Shown: in pieces, positions 48,475 to 56,813 of the stretch
How the letters are laid out: each line of letters opens with the position of its first letter
Numbering within the stretch: the stretch's first letter is position 1
NCBI RefSeq assembly: GCF_025399895.1
Contig: NZ_JAODUA010000023.1
Location: 29,118-93,117 of the forward strand
Direction of reading: 5' to 3'
From: Streptomyces sp. ASQP_92
GTDB taxonomy: Bacteria; Actinomycetota; Actinomycetes; Streptomycetales; Streptomycetaceae
DNA length: 64,000 nucleotides
Notes under the pieces: model-generated
Databases searched by the model: none
Seen by the model: only the letters and a program-made list of their open reading frames with translations
Told to the model about the DNA's origin: nothing
Made by a program: the position numbers and the translations under genes

Positions 48475-48902
48475 CACGCACCCCCTCGCGTCCCACGGCC
48501 GTCAGACAGAATCCCACGAGCTCGCTCAGCCCGCTCCGCTACAGGTGTAACTCCTGCCAGGGAAGTGGCAGTTGAGTCAGGGCTCCGGATTCCGCATATG
48601 CCATCACCTGTACGGACAGTCACCGCCTACCACCGCGCCAGAACGGAGGTTTCCGGCCCTGCCGATCGGCCGCGCCCCGACTGACCAGTGGCGAAGTTAA
48701 GACCGAAACGTACCGAACTGCGCCGCATAGCTACCGGAACAGCATGGCTTCTTCACGGAGCGTGGCGCTAGTGTGCCCCTCTACGGCAAAACCGGAAGAC
48801 GCCCCTCACGCGCAACCGTGTTTCATCACCAAGGGGTTGTTCCGGGCGTCAAGTTCCAAAACCAGGCAAGCGAGTCCCAACGCGGCATACGGGGAGGACC
48901 AG
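48475..48902. other. divergent promoter region between kinase and Tad operon
   Basis: About 430 bases without a supported gene. A small inverted repeat CTGCCA (48554) / TGGCAG (48566) and an ACAGGTG/CACCTGT pair (48541 and 48606) are visible. Promoters for the leftward kinase and the rightward pilus operon must lie here. Confidence 0.45.
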
Positions 48903-49523
48903 TTGATCCTCGCACCACGACGTCACCGTCACACCACGGCCATGCGCTGGCGAGCCGCTGCTGCCTCAGTCGCCGCCTTGGTCCTGCTGAGCGCCTGCAG
49001 CGACAACAAGGCCGACAAGAGTGCGGACAAGGACCCCACCACGACCGTCACACCGTCGACCGCGCCGCGCCAGACGCCGCAGAGCTCGTCTCCGGAAGCC
49101 ACCGAGAAGGCAGCCGTCGTCGCGTCGTACAACGCGATGTGGGTGGAACAGATGAAGGCCTACCGCAAGGCCGACGCGTCGGGCACCGACCTCGAGAAGT
49201 ACGCGACGCTTGATGCGTTGGGCAAGGTACGGATCGACCTTGCCAGGATGAAGGAGCGGGGCACGGTGATCCGGGGGGACATGGGGCACCAAGTCACCGT
49301 GACCAAGCTGGATCTCAGCGCCAAGACTCCCACTGCGGCTATGACTGACTGCGTGGACCTGTCTCATTGGCAGACATGGGATACCAAGGCCAACAAACCC
49401 ATCCCCCTTCCGAGCGCTCAGCCCATGCACTATCTGGCGCAGGTGAAAGCCGAACGGTGGGATGGTGGCAAGTGGATGATCACGGACTTCACCACGAAGG
49501 GCAGCCAGCCATGCGGCGGCTGA
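48903..49523 (+). CDS. lipoprotein at the head of the Tad locus
   Basis: A 206-residue protein from TTG 48903, which has GGGGAGG about six bases upstream; ATG 48942 is an internal alternative without a Shine-Dalgarno. The signal sequence ends in a lipobox LVLLSAC, so Cys is predicted to be lipidated. The mature part starts with a Ser/Thr/Pro linker and continues with VVASYNAMWVEQMKAYRKAD and a C-terminal domain (AQVKAERWDGGKWMITDFTT) resembling small NTF2-like Streptomyces lipoproteins. It probably acts on the cell surface during pilus assembly. Confidence 0.75.
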   Translation: MILAPRRHRHTTAMRWRAAAASVAALVLLSACSDNKADKSADKDPTTTVTPSTAPRQTPQSSSPEATEKAAVVASYNAMWVEQMKAYRKADASGTDLEKYATLDALGKVRIDLARMKERGTVIRGDMGHQVTVTKLDLSAKTPTAAMTDCVDLSHWQTWDTKANKPIPLPSAQPMHYLAQVKAERWDGGKWMITDFTTKGSQPCGG

Positions 49524-50377
49524 CAACCGCAGCGACGGTCCTTCTAGCCAGCATCCTGTCCACGGGGGTCGCACAGGCCGACGGCGGGCCGACTGTAGGC
49601 AATGACCCAGGATGCCAGGGTTCGGAGGCCTGGGTCAGCGTGTGCGCCCGAGACAACAGCGACGGCCCCGGAACTAGCGGGCAGAAGCCAACGGCAGCCA
49701 GTTCAGGAGCTGTGAGCAGCAGCCCGCCTCCGTGTACCTACACCAAGCTGGTCCCACAGCCCCCGGCGGACAACCTGGGCTGGGACGGGCACAAGCCCGG
49801 CGACAAGGGCGCGGTGTATCAGGTGTACTGCCCCGACACGATGCGGATCGGGGTGTCGTGGATACCCGACGGCGGCCCCGCGGCGCCTCCGGTCGACCCC
49901 GAAGTCCTGGCCCACCGCGCGGTCGACTCGATGAAGCTGGTCGGGCCGGACATCGCCAGTCCGCAGGCGGCGGGCACGTACGCGGTCGGGGTGCCGTTGT
50001 GGCTGTGGGTGAACCAGTCCCCCACCACGTTCGGTCCGAACACGGCGACCGCGTCCGCGGGCGCGGTGACAGTGTCGGCGACAGCCGAGGTCGCCTCCAT
50101 CACCTGGAAGTTCGGTGACGGCACGTCGGTGACCTGCAATGGTCCCGGCACCGTGTACCAGGCCTCGTCCGGCATGAAGCCGTCGCCGACGTGCGGTCAC
50201 ACCTTCGCCAAGTCGTCGGCGGGGCAGTCCGGCCAGAGGTTCGCGCTGACGGCCACGGCGACGTGGCAGGTCAATTGGACGGTCACGGCCGGCGCCGTGG
50301 ACGCGGGCCAGTTCACCGAGGTCCGCCAGTCCCAGACCCGGGTCGGGGTCGGGGAACTCCAGGCCGTTGGCAACTGA
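49511..50377 (+). CDS. secreted protein with PKD-like fold, Tad locus
   Basis: A 288-residue protein from ATG 49511, overlapping the lipoprotein gene by 13 bases. A signal peptide (TAATVLLASILSTGVAQA) precedes a Cys-containing exported region. The C-terminal half has a PKD-like pattern (SATAEVASITWKFGDGTSVT ... CGHTFAKSSAGQSGQ). The equivalent gene commonly precedes the CpaB-like gene in Streptomyces Tad loci. Role: probable extracellular partner of the pilus. Confidence 0.7.
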   Translation: MRRLTTAATVLLASILSTGVAQADGGPTVGNDPGCQGSEAWVSVCARDNSDGPGTSGQKPTAASSGAVSSSPPPCTYTKLVPQPPADNLGWDGHKPGDKGAVYQVYCPDTMRIGVSWIPDGGPAAPPVDPEVLAHRAVDSMKLVGPDIASPQAAGTYAVGVPLWLWVNQSPTTFGPNTATASAGAVTVSATAEVASITWKFGDGTSVTCNGPGTVYQASSGMKPSPTCGHTFAKSSAGQSGQRFALTATATWQVNWTVTAGAVDAGQFTEVRQSQTRVGVGELQAVGN

Positions 50378-50402
50378 GTGTGAGAGCGAAAGGCGTTACA
50401 GC

Positions 50403-51110
50403 GTGAGCAAGACGGCAGCGCCCGCCTCAGTGGCGGGTCAGATTCCGGCACAGCCTGGCCCGCCGTCCCTGCGGTGGCAGGCACGGCGCCGGCGTCCGGG
50501 GGTGCTTGCCCTGGCTGCGGCGCTGATCGCGGCAGGCGCGGTGGGCAACTACTGGTACTGGACGCAGAACGGCCAGCGCACCCCGGTTTTGGTCATGGCC
50601 CGGGACGTGGCAGCGGGCACCGTGATCCAGGACGCGGACCTCGCGGAGGCGTCGGTGGCCCTGGACCCCGCGCTCAAGGCGATCGGGTCGGGGCAGCGCG
50701 CGCAGGTAGTCGGCAAGCGCGCCGCTGTCGAACTGCTGCCCGGTGCGCTGCTTGCTCCGGGGCAGATCACCAGCCGCACGCTGGTGCACCAGGATGAGCA
50801 GCTGGTCGGGTTGAACCTGAAGCCGGGGCAGTTGCCTGATTCCCCGCTGAAGCCGGAGGACCAGGTCCAGGTCGTGTTCACCGGCGACAGCGGAGCCGCA
50901 GCACCGGGCAGGAACGGCAAGCCGGGCCAGGACAGCGGCCCGGTCACCGTGGATGCGCGGATCGTTCGCGTGGGCACCAAGCAGGAAAGCACCGGCCAGC
51001 AAGTGATCGACGTAGCCGTGAAGTCAGCAGACGGACCGCGGCTGGCAGCTCAGGCAGCGGCCGGGAATGTCGCGCTGTCCGTGAAGTCGGCGAGCGGGGC
51101 CGGTTCCTGA
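50403..51110 (+). CDS. CpaB/RcpC-like SAF-domain protein
   Basis: A 235-residue protein from GTG 50403. One N-terminal transmembrane helix (GVLALAAALIAAGAVGNYWY) is followed by a SAF domain (VLVMARDVAAGTVIQDADLA ... LLPGALLAPGQITS) and a RcpC-like part (GLNLKPGQLPDSPLKPEDQV). CpaB/RcpC proteins belong to Flp/Tad pilus machines and sit on the outer face of the membrane. In an organism lacking an outer membrane it likely anchors the machine to the wall. Confidence 0.85.
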   Translation: MSKTAAPASVAGQIPAQPGPPSLRWQARRRRPGVLALAAALIAAGAVGNYWYWTQNGQRTPVLVMARDVAAGTVIQDADLAEASVALDPALKAIGSGQRAQVVGKRAAVELLPGALLAPGQITSRTLVHQDEQLVGLNLKPGQLPDSPLKPEDQVQVVFTGDSGAAAPGRNGKPGQDSGPVTVDARIVRVGTKQESTGQQVIDVAVKSADGPRLAAQAAAGNVALSVKSASGAGS

Positions 51111-51955
51111 TGGCCGTGATCGCTCTGGTGGGGGTTCCGGGGGCGCCCGGGGTGACGTCAACGGCACTGGCGCTGCTGCGGATGTGGCCGGTAGAGCACG
51201 GCCGGCGGGTGCTGCTTGCCGAGTGCTGCCCGGACGGGGGCGCCGTGCTGGCGGGAGCGTTGCAGAGCAGACTGACGGCTGACCGCGGCCTGCACAACCT
51301 GGCCGCCTCCCGCCGCAGTGTCAGCCTGCAGGAAGCGTTCTGGACCCAGCTCGTGCGGATTTCCGACGAGGACCGGCGCGATGATCCCACCCGCATGCTG
51401 CTGCCCGGCCTGACCAGCCCGGCGGAGGCCGCCGGCCTCGCCCCGGAATGGGGTGCCATCGCGGATCTGTTCGTCGGGATCGACCGGATCGAGCAGCACG
51501 GTCACGACGTGCTGCTCGACCTCGGGCGCAACGGGGCCTTCGGCCCGGCCCGGGTCCTGGCGCAGCGCGCCGACTTGGTGCTGCTGGTGATGCGCAGCAC
51601 CTTGCGCAGTCTGCACATGGCCGCCGCCCGCGCCAGAATGCTCACCACGCTGCTGGACGGCGAGGGCCGGCGCTCTGGACGCCTGGGGGTCCTGCTGATT
51701 ACCGAAGGGCCCTACCCGGCGCGTGAGGTGGAGGAGCACTTGCAGGTGCCGGTGGTGGCGAGTCTGCCGTTTCGGCCGCAGGAGGCCGCCGTGCTGTCCG
51801 ATGGCGCCGCGGAGGGCAAGCGGTTTCGGGAGAGCAAGCTGATGCGGGCCGTCCTGGACGCCTCGACCCCGATTCGGCAGCGGGTGGCTACCCAGCGCGC
51901 CCGCCTCGCCTCGCCCCTGCACCAGCGGATGATGGGAGGCCCCGATGCACGCTGA
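51110..51955 (+). CDS. TadZ/CpaE-like MinD-family protein with a deviant Walker A
   Basis: A 281-residue protein from ATG 51110 (TGATG overlap). The fold is ParA/MinD-like: IALVGVPGAPGVTSTALAL at the start, HDVLLDLGRNG (switch region) and ADLVLLVMRSTLRSLHMAA. The P-loop position reads GAPGVTST; both lysines of the deviant Walker A (KGGxGKT) are replaced. The closing segment VPVVASLPFRPQEAAVLSDG is typical. TadZ/CpaE positions Tad machines at the cell pole; here ATP hydrolysis may be lost. Confidence 0.75.
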   Translation: MAVIALVGVPGAPGVTSTALALLRMWPVEHGRRVLLAECCPDGGAVLAGALQSRLTADRGLHNLAASRRSVSLQEAFWTQLVRISDEDRRDDPTRMLLPGLTSPAEAAGLAPEWGAIADLFVGIDRIEQHGHDVLLDLGRNGAFGPARVLAQRADLVLLVMRSTLRSLHMAAARARMLTTLLDGEGRRSGRLGVLLITEGPYPAREVEEHLQVPVVASLPFRPQEAAVLSDGAAEGKRFRESKLMRAVLDASTPIRQRVATQRARLASPLHQRMMGGPDAR

Positions 51956-53426
51956 GCCGGTCTACAACGGAGTCCCCTATCCCCCACGTCCGCCGGCCGC
52001 CCCTACCGGAGCAGCGGCGCTGCCCGGCGGGCCGGCGGGCGCGGCCCTGCCGCGCATGGTGGGCCAGGCGGCGGTTCCCCAGGTGCGGATCGACTACCGG
52101 GCGGCGCAGGAGATCAAGCGGATCGTCGTGGATCAGCTCCTGAAGGAGAAGAAGAACACGCCGTCGCTGGTCGGGGAGGCGGAGGAGCAGCGTGGCCGCG
52201 CCCTGATCAATGAGCAGGTGGCGATCTGGTCGGACGCGACCGGCCGCGGGGGCGGATACTCCCCCATCGAGGAGCGGGAGCTGGCCGGACTCGCCTTCGA
52301 CATGTGTTTTCGGGCCGGGCGGCTGCAGCGCTACCTGGACGACGACCTGGTGGAGGACATCTGGATCGAGGGCCCGCACCAGGTGTTCCTCAAGTACAGC
52401 GACGACGCGGAACCGGTTCAGGTCGCACCGGTTGCCGATTCCGAGGAAGAACTGCAGGAGCTGGTTCGGGACTTGATCAGGGCCAGTGGGCAGAGCGGGC
52501 GTACGTTCTCCACGTTCAGCCCGGAGGTCGAGCTGCGCCTCAAGGACGGCTCCCGGGTCCAGGCCCTGGGCCCGGAGGTGACCGGCGAGTTCACGCACGT
52601 CGCGATCCGCCGCCATCGTCTCAAGGACGCCGACCTGTCCAAGATGGTCAGCCTGGGTGCGCTCACTGAGCAGATGGCCGACCTTCTGCGGGCCTGTGTC
52701 CGGGCGCGGCGCAACATCATCTTCGCCGGGGAGCAGTCCTCGGGAAAGACATCGATGCTGCGGGCGGTGTTGCGGGAGATTCCCGCGAGCGAGCGGTTCG
52801 GCACTTTGGAGACGACGTTCGAGCTGTGGACCCACAAGAACGGCTATCACCAGCATGTGGTGCCGATGGAGGCCAGGGCGTCCAACGGGGAGCGGGTGGA
52901 CGGCCGAGCGGCGGGCGAGATCACGCTGCTGGATCTGCTGAAGAGCGCGAAGCGGATGTCGCTGACCCGGGTGGTGGTCGGGGAGGTCCGCGGTGAGGAG
53001 ATCACCGCGATGATGCAGGCGATGACGTCGGATAGGCCCGGCAACATGTGCACCATCCATGCCTCCGAGCCCGAGGCGGTCTTCGACCGCATCGCGGAGC
53101 TGTACTTGCTGGCGCAGTCCAACTTCACGCCGGAACTGGCCTACCGTCAGATCGCCAACGGTCTGCATTTCCTGGTGTTCTTGTCGGTCGATGAATCCGG
53201 TCCCGTCAAGCGGCGCTTTGTCTCGCACATCTGGGAGATCAAGCCGGTGGGTCCGGATGGCCGGCCGACCTACAACGAGATCTACCGGCCGGCCAGCGAG
53301 TGGGATCAGCGGGCAGTGCCGTATTCCGCGCTGTCGGTGCGCAACCGGCAGAAACTGGAGGCTGCGGGGCTGCGCACCGAAGTCGTCGCGCAGCCGGCTG
53401 CCTGGCCGCACGAGGTGGGCGCGTGA
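51945..53426 (+). CDS. tadA: TadA/CpaF-family secretion ATPase
   Basis: A 493-residue protein from ATG 51945, overlapping its neighbour by 11 bases. The N-terminal domain with RLQRYLDDDLVEDIWIEGPH leads into the VirB11/PulE-type ATPase: Walker A FAGEQSSGKTSMLRA (about 262-275), the Asp/His region THKNGYHQHVVPMEAR and Walker B LTRVVVGEVRGEEITAMM (about 343), then MCTIHASEP. TadA polymerises the pilin at the expense of ATP. The related conjugation operon lacks its own VirB11, which makes this the only such ATPase in the window. Confidence 0.95.
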   Translation: MHAEPVYNGVPYPPRPPAAPTGAAALPGGPAGAALPRMVGQAAVPQVRIDYRAAQEIKRIVVDQLLKEKKNTPSLVGEAEEQRGRALINEQVAIWSDATGRGGGYSPIEERELAGLAFDMCFRAGRLQRYLDDDLVEDIWIEGPHQVFLKYSDDAEPVQVAPVADSEEELQELVRDLIRASGQSGRTFSTFSPEVELRLKDGSRVQALGPEVTGEFTHVAIRRHRLKDADLSKMVSLGALTEQMADLLRACVRARRNIIFAGEQSSGKTSMLRAVLREIPASERFGTLETTFELWTHKNGYHQHVVPMEARASNGERVDGRAAGEITLLDLLKSAKRMSLTRVVVGEVRGEEITAMMQAMTSDRPGNMCTIHASEPEAVFDRIAELYLLAQSNFTPELAYRQIANGLHFLVFLSVDESGPVKRRFVSHIWEIKPVGPDGRPTYNEIYRPASEWDQRAVPYSALSVRNRQKLEAAGLRTEVVAQPAAWPHEVGA

Positions 53427-54334
53427 TCACTGGGTGGTGGTGGGCGCTGTCCGGGGCATTGCTCGGCGCCGGTCTGGTCGCCCTGGTCGCCGGGCTGGTC
53501 GGCACGACCGCGCCCAAGGGCCCCGGGATCCTGTCCAGTTGGCGCCACCGTTCCCGGTCAGGGCCCGCAGCCCGCACAGCGGCCCGCCGCAAGGCTCTGT
53601 TCGGCGGGGCGATGGTGGCCGGGGTTGCGGTGTGGCTGGTGAGCGGGGTGTTCGTGGTCGCGTTGATCGCAGCCGCTGCGGTGGTGGGCGTGCCGTGGCT
53701 GACGGCCCCGGTAGCGGCGACCAAGGAGCAGATGGCCAAGCGGGACGCGCTCGCCGAGTGGACGCAGCGCCTGGCGGAAGTACTGCGTCTGGGCGTCGCG
53801 ATCGAGCAGGCCCTGAAGACTAGCCGCCGTCATGCTCCCCAGGCGCTGGAGGGGGAGATCGAGGAGCTGGTCGACAAGGTGGATGCCGGGTGGCCGCTCG
53901 GCGAGGCGGTCGAGGACTTCGGGCGCGCACTGGACGACCCGACCGCGGACAAGGTGTGTGCCGCACTCAAGCTGTCCGTCACCGACCCCGGACCGGGGCT
54001 GGCGCAGGCGATGCAGGACATGTCCGCCTCTCTGCGGGACGAGGTGAGTGCGCGTCAGAAGATCGAGGCGGAGCGGGAGAAGTCCCGCACCGTCGTGCGC
54101 ACCCTTACCTTCATCACCCTGGCGCTGGTGCCGCTGGGCTTCACCGTCCCCCAGATCACCAATGTCTTTACCACGCTGCTCGGCCAGTTGGTCCTGGGGC
54201 TGCTCTCGGCGGCGTTCGTCGCCGTGCTGGTGTGGTCGCGCAGTTACGCCAACCGCGGCCGCACCGCCCGGGTCCTGGTTCCGGATGCGCGCAGCCCCGT
54301 GAAAGCACCTGCCCGGATGGAGGCCGCACAGTGA
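53423..54334 (+). CDS. tadB: TadB-like inner-membrane platform protein
   Basis: A 303-residue protein from GTG 53423 (GTGA overlap). Transmembrane segments lie at the N-terminus (WWWALSGALLGAGLVALVAG), centrally (WLVSGVFVVALIAAAAVVGV) and at the C-terminus (FITLALVPLGFTVP, LGQLVLGLLSAAFVAVLVW). The cytosolic T2SSF part carries the family blocks WTQRLAEVLRLGVAIEQALK and LKLSVTDPGPGLAQAM. It forms the platform with TadC. Confidence 0.9.
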   Translation: MITGWWWALSGALLGAGLVALVAGLVGTTAPKGPGILSSWRHRSRSGPAARTAARRKALFGGAMVAGVAVWLVSGVFVVALIAAAAVVGVPWLTAPVAATKEQMAKRDALAEWTQRLAEVLRLGVAIEQALKTSRRHAPQALEGEIEELVDKVDAGWPLGEAVEDFGRALDDPTADKVCAALKLSVTDPGPGLAQAMQDMSASLRDEVSARQKIEAEREKSRTVVRTLTFITLALVPLGFTVPQITNVFTTLLGQLVLGLLSAAFVAVLVWSRSYANRGRTARVLVPDARSPVKAPARMEAAQ

Positions 54335-55215
54335 CGACAACATCTGTCGTGGTGCTTTTCGGCTGCCTGATCGGCGCGGGCCTTGCCTTGGTGGTGCGGG
54401 AACTCGCCCCGGCTCCCCCCAAGTTGGGCCCGGCCCTCAGGCGCCTCAGCCCGCCCGCCCCCACGGCCGGGGCCGCCTTGCCCGAACAGCGTGCGGACAA
54501 CCTCGTGGGCGCGTGGCTGGTGGCCCGGATTCCGGCGCCGCTGCCCCGTGCCGACCTGAATCTGCTGAACCAGCCGGTCGAGCAGTTCCTCCTGAACAAG
54601 GTGCTCCTCGCCTTCGTCGGGCTGGTCCTGCCGTCCGTGCTGAGCGCGGCCTGGATTTTGCTCGGCATCACGCTGCCCCTGTTCGTGCCCGCGGCGGCCG
54701 GCGTCGTGGCCGCTGTCCTGCTGTGGTTCGTGCCCGACCTCATGGTGCGCCGCGATGCCGGCCGGGCAAGGGAGGAGTTCACCCACGCCGTCACCGTCTA
54801 CCTCGAACTGGTCGCCCTGCGTCTGGCCTCCAACATCGCCGTCGACCAGGCCCTGGAAGAAGCCGCGCGGGTCGGCAGCAGCTGGTCGTTCCTGCGCCTC
54901 CAAGAGGCTCTGCTGCGCGCCCGGATGGAGAAGAGCTCTCCCTGGCAGGTCCTCGAGGACCTCGGCATCCAGCTGGGGATCCCCGTCCTGCGGGACGTCG
55001 CGGACTTCGCCCAGATGTCCGGCAAGGATGGCGCCTCCATCTACGCACCCGTCCGGGCCCGCGCCAAGAGCACCCGCGATGAGCAGTTGTCTACCGCCGT
55101 GGCCAAGGCGAACGCCGACAGCGAGAAGATGCACATCCCTGGCGCCGTGATGTGCGTCCTCATCATGTGCCTGCTCGGTTTCCCCGTGGTGCTGAAACTG
55201 TTCGCGCTGTCCTGA
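54331..55215 (+). CDS. tadC: TadC-like inner-membrane platform protein
   Basis: A 294-residue protein from GTG 54331 (GTGA overlap). It has an N-terminal helix (VVVLFGCLIGAGLALVV), a middle pair (LLAFVGLVLPSVLSAAWILL and AAAGVVAAVLLWFVPDLMV), the T2SSF blocks FTHAVTVYLELVALRLASNI and QMSGKDGASIYAPVRARAK, and a C-terminal helix (GAVMCVLIMCLLGFPVVL). It partners TadB. Confidence 0.9.
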   Translation: MTTTSVVVLFGCLIGAGLALVVRELAPAPPKLGPALRRLSPPAPTAGAALPEQRADNLVGAWLVARIPAPLPRADLNLLNQPVEQFLLNKVLLAFVGLVLPSVLSAAWILLGITLPLFVPAAAGVVAAVLLWFVPDLMVRRDAGRAREEFTHAVTVYLELVALRLASNIAVDQALEEAARVGSSWSFLRLQEALLRARMEKSSPWQVLEDLGIQLGIPVLRDVADFAQMSGKDGASIYAPVRARAKSTRDEQLSTAVAKANADSEKMHIPGAVMCVLIMCLLGFPVVLKLFALS

Positions 55216-55264
55216 CGGCAGGGCCACGCTCGCCGATCCCCCTATTGCGTAAGGAGAACAAGCC

Positions 55265-55507
55265 GTGAAGGACACCTACTTGAAGGTCGGCGTCGCGGTG
55301 TCGCTGCTGACCGGTAAGGTCCGCGCACACCTCAACGAGGCGTACGAGGAGATGAGCGGGCGCGGTGAGCGCGGCGACAATCCCGTGGTGACCGTACTGC
55401 TGTGGGTTGCGGGCATCGGCATCGCCCTCAGCATCGTCGCCGCGCTGGTCGCGCTCGGCACGAAGGCGTCCACCAAGGTGGACAACGTGGACCTCGACGG
55501 CAAGTGA
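55265..55507 (+). CDS. Flp-like major pilin
   Basis: An 80-residue protein from GTG 55265, after a 49-base gap and with its own strong AAGGAGA Shine-Dalgarno, as expected for the most abundant product of the locus. A charged N-terminal half is followed by one transmembrane helix (VVTVLLWVAGIGIALSIVAA) and a short polar tail. The classical Flp processing site (Gly followed by TAIEY-like) is not evident, so maturation may differ. Position between TadC and the TadE-like genes supports the pilin assignment. Confidence 0.7.
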   Translation: MKDTYLKVGVAVSLLTGKVRAHLNEAYEEMSGRGERGDNPVVTVLLWVAGIGIALSIVAALVALGTKASTKVDNVDLDGK

Positions 55508-55911
55508 ACGCACCACCCACGCCCTGGGCAGAGGACCGGGGCTCGAACCCCATCCAGATGGCCATAATTTTCCCCTTTGTGATCATCCTGATCCTCATTC
55601 TGCTGCAGGGGATCCTGTGGGCGTACGCCCGGAACGTCGCCTACAGCTCCGCCCGTGCCGGCGTGGCGGCCGGGCGCCTGTACGGGGCTACCCCTGGCGA
55701 CGGGGCTGCCAAGGCGAAGCGCGTGCTCGACGATGCGGGCTCCAGCCTGCTTACCGACCGGAGCGTGTCCACCGACGGCAGCACGCCCGAGCGGCTGCGG
55801 GTCCGCGTCGATGCGCAGGCCCTGTCGATGATTCCGGGCATCTCAGGGATCCATGTCCAGGCCACCGTGTCCGGGCCCATCGAGCGGTGGACCACAGCAG
55901 GAGCACCCTGA
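55504..55911 (+). CDS. TadE-like pseudopilin (1)
   Basis: A 135-residue protein from GTG 55504 (GTGA overlap). The N-terminus RGSNPIQMAIIFPFVIILIL matches TadE-like proteins, with a hydrophobic helix after a Gly/Ser-rich cleavage area, followed by a soluble domain (ARNVAYSSARAGVAAGRLYG). Such minor pilins prime or cap the pilus. Confidence 0.8.
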   Translation: MNAPPTPWAEDRGSNPIQMAIIFPFVIILILILLQGILWAYARNVAYSSARAGVAAGRLYGATPGDGAAKAKRVLDDAGSSLLTDRSVSTDGSTPERLRVRVDAQALSMIPGISGIHVQATVSGPIERWTTAGAP

Positions 55912-56357
55912 TGCCCCCTCAACTGCGGCCGGTGCGCCCGGCAGACGAGGGCAGCGTCGCCGTCGAAGCCGCCATCATCGTCCCGGTCCTGATCGTCCTC
56001 GTGCTGCTGTTCGTCGCCGGCGCCCGCCTTACGCTGGCCGGGCAGAAGACGGACGCCGCCGCCCAGGCCGCCGCCCGCGCCGCCTCGCTGGCGCGAACTC
56101 CCGCCACCGCAACCGCTGATGCCAAGGCCGCGGCCGCCGACGCGCTCGCCTCCAGCGGCCAGGTCTGCAGCCACACCGCCGTGGATGCCCAGGTGGCAGG
56201 GCTGGCCGTGCCGGTCGGGCAGGTGTCCACCGTGACGGTCACCGTGTCCTGCACCGTGCCGATCGGCGACCTGGTCCTCATCGGCGGCGGCCCCGGCGTA
56301 CGCACGGTCCACGCAACCTTCACCTCGATCGTCGACGCCTACCGGGGGCGCGGATGA
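55911..56357 (+). CDS. TadE-like pseudopilin (2)
   Basis: A 148-residue protein from ATG 55911 (TGATG overlap). It has the hallmark DEGSVAVEAAIIVPVLIVLV with the Glu of the pilin-like processing motif, then a helix (GQKTDAAAQAAARAASLART) and a C-terminal domain with two cysteines. Confidence 0.85.
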   Translation: MPPQLRPVRPADEGSVAVEAAIIVPVLIVLVLLFVAGARLTLAGQKTDAAAQAAARAASLARTPATATADAKAAAADALASSGQVCSHTAVDAQVAGLAVPVGQVSTVTVTVSCTVPIGDLVLIGGGPGVRTVHATFTSIVDAYRGRG

Positions 56358-56803
56358 ACCCGATCCTGCTGCGCCGCTTGCTAACAAGAGCATTCCGGTG
56401 GGACGACCGCGGTTCCGTACCGGTCTTCGTTGCCCTGATCATCGGCCCCCTGCTGTTGCTATGCGGGCTGCTCACCATCGACGCGTTCGGCGTCCTGCGC
56501 GCCAAGCAGCACGCCGACGACCTCTCGGTGGAGGCGGCGCGCGCCGCGCAGCAGGCCATCGACCCCGCCCAGGCGATCCCGGGCAAGGCCTTCGTCGCCG
56601 ATCCCGCCGGCGCCTCCGCCGCCGCCCGGGCCTACCTCGCCAAAACCGGGGTCACCGGCACCGTCCACGTCACTGACGCAGGGCGCACCGTGACGGTCTC
56701 CGTCACCGGCCGCTACCACGCCGTGTTCTGGCCGAAGACGTTCATGGTGCACGCCACCAGCTCTGCCACGCTGCTCCACGGCATCACCCAACCGGACAGT
56801 TAA
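56354..56803 (+). CDS. TadG-like pilus protein
   Basis: A 149-residue protein from ATG 56354 (ATGA overlap). DDRGSVPVFVALIIGPLLLL is the membrane segment of TadG-like proteins; it is followed by AKQHADDLSVEAARAAQQAI and a small beta domain. It lacks the large von Willebrand A domain of Gram-negative TadG, as usual in actinobacteria. Confidence 0.8.
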   Translation: MNPILLRRLLTRAFRWDDRGSVPVFVALIIGPLLLLCGLLTIDAFGVLRAKQHADDLSVEAARAAQQAIDPAQAIPGKAFVADPAGASAAARAYLAKTGVTGTVHVTDAGRTVTVSVTGRYHAVFWPKTFMVHATSSATLLHGITQPDS

Positions 56804-56813
56804 GGGACTGCTC

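Noticed and set aside
47077..48684. Plus-strand frame of 535 codons opposite the kinase
   Set aside because: All kinase motifs are on the minus strand; the plus-strand frame has no recognisable domain or Shine-Dalgarno.
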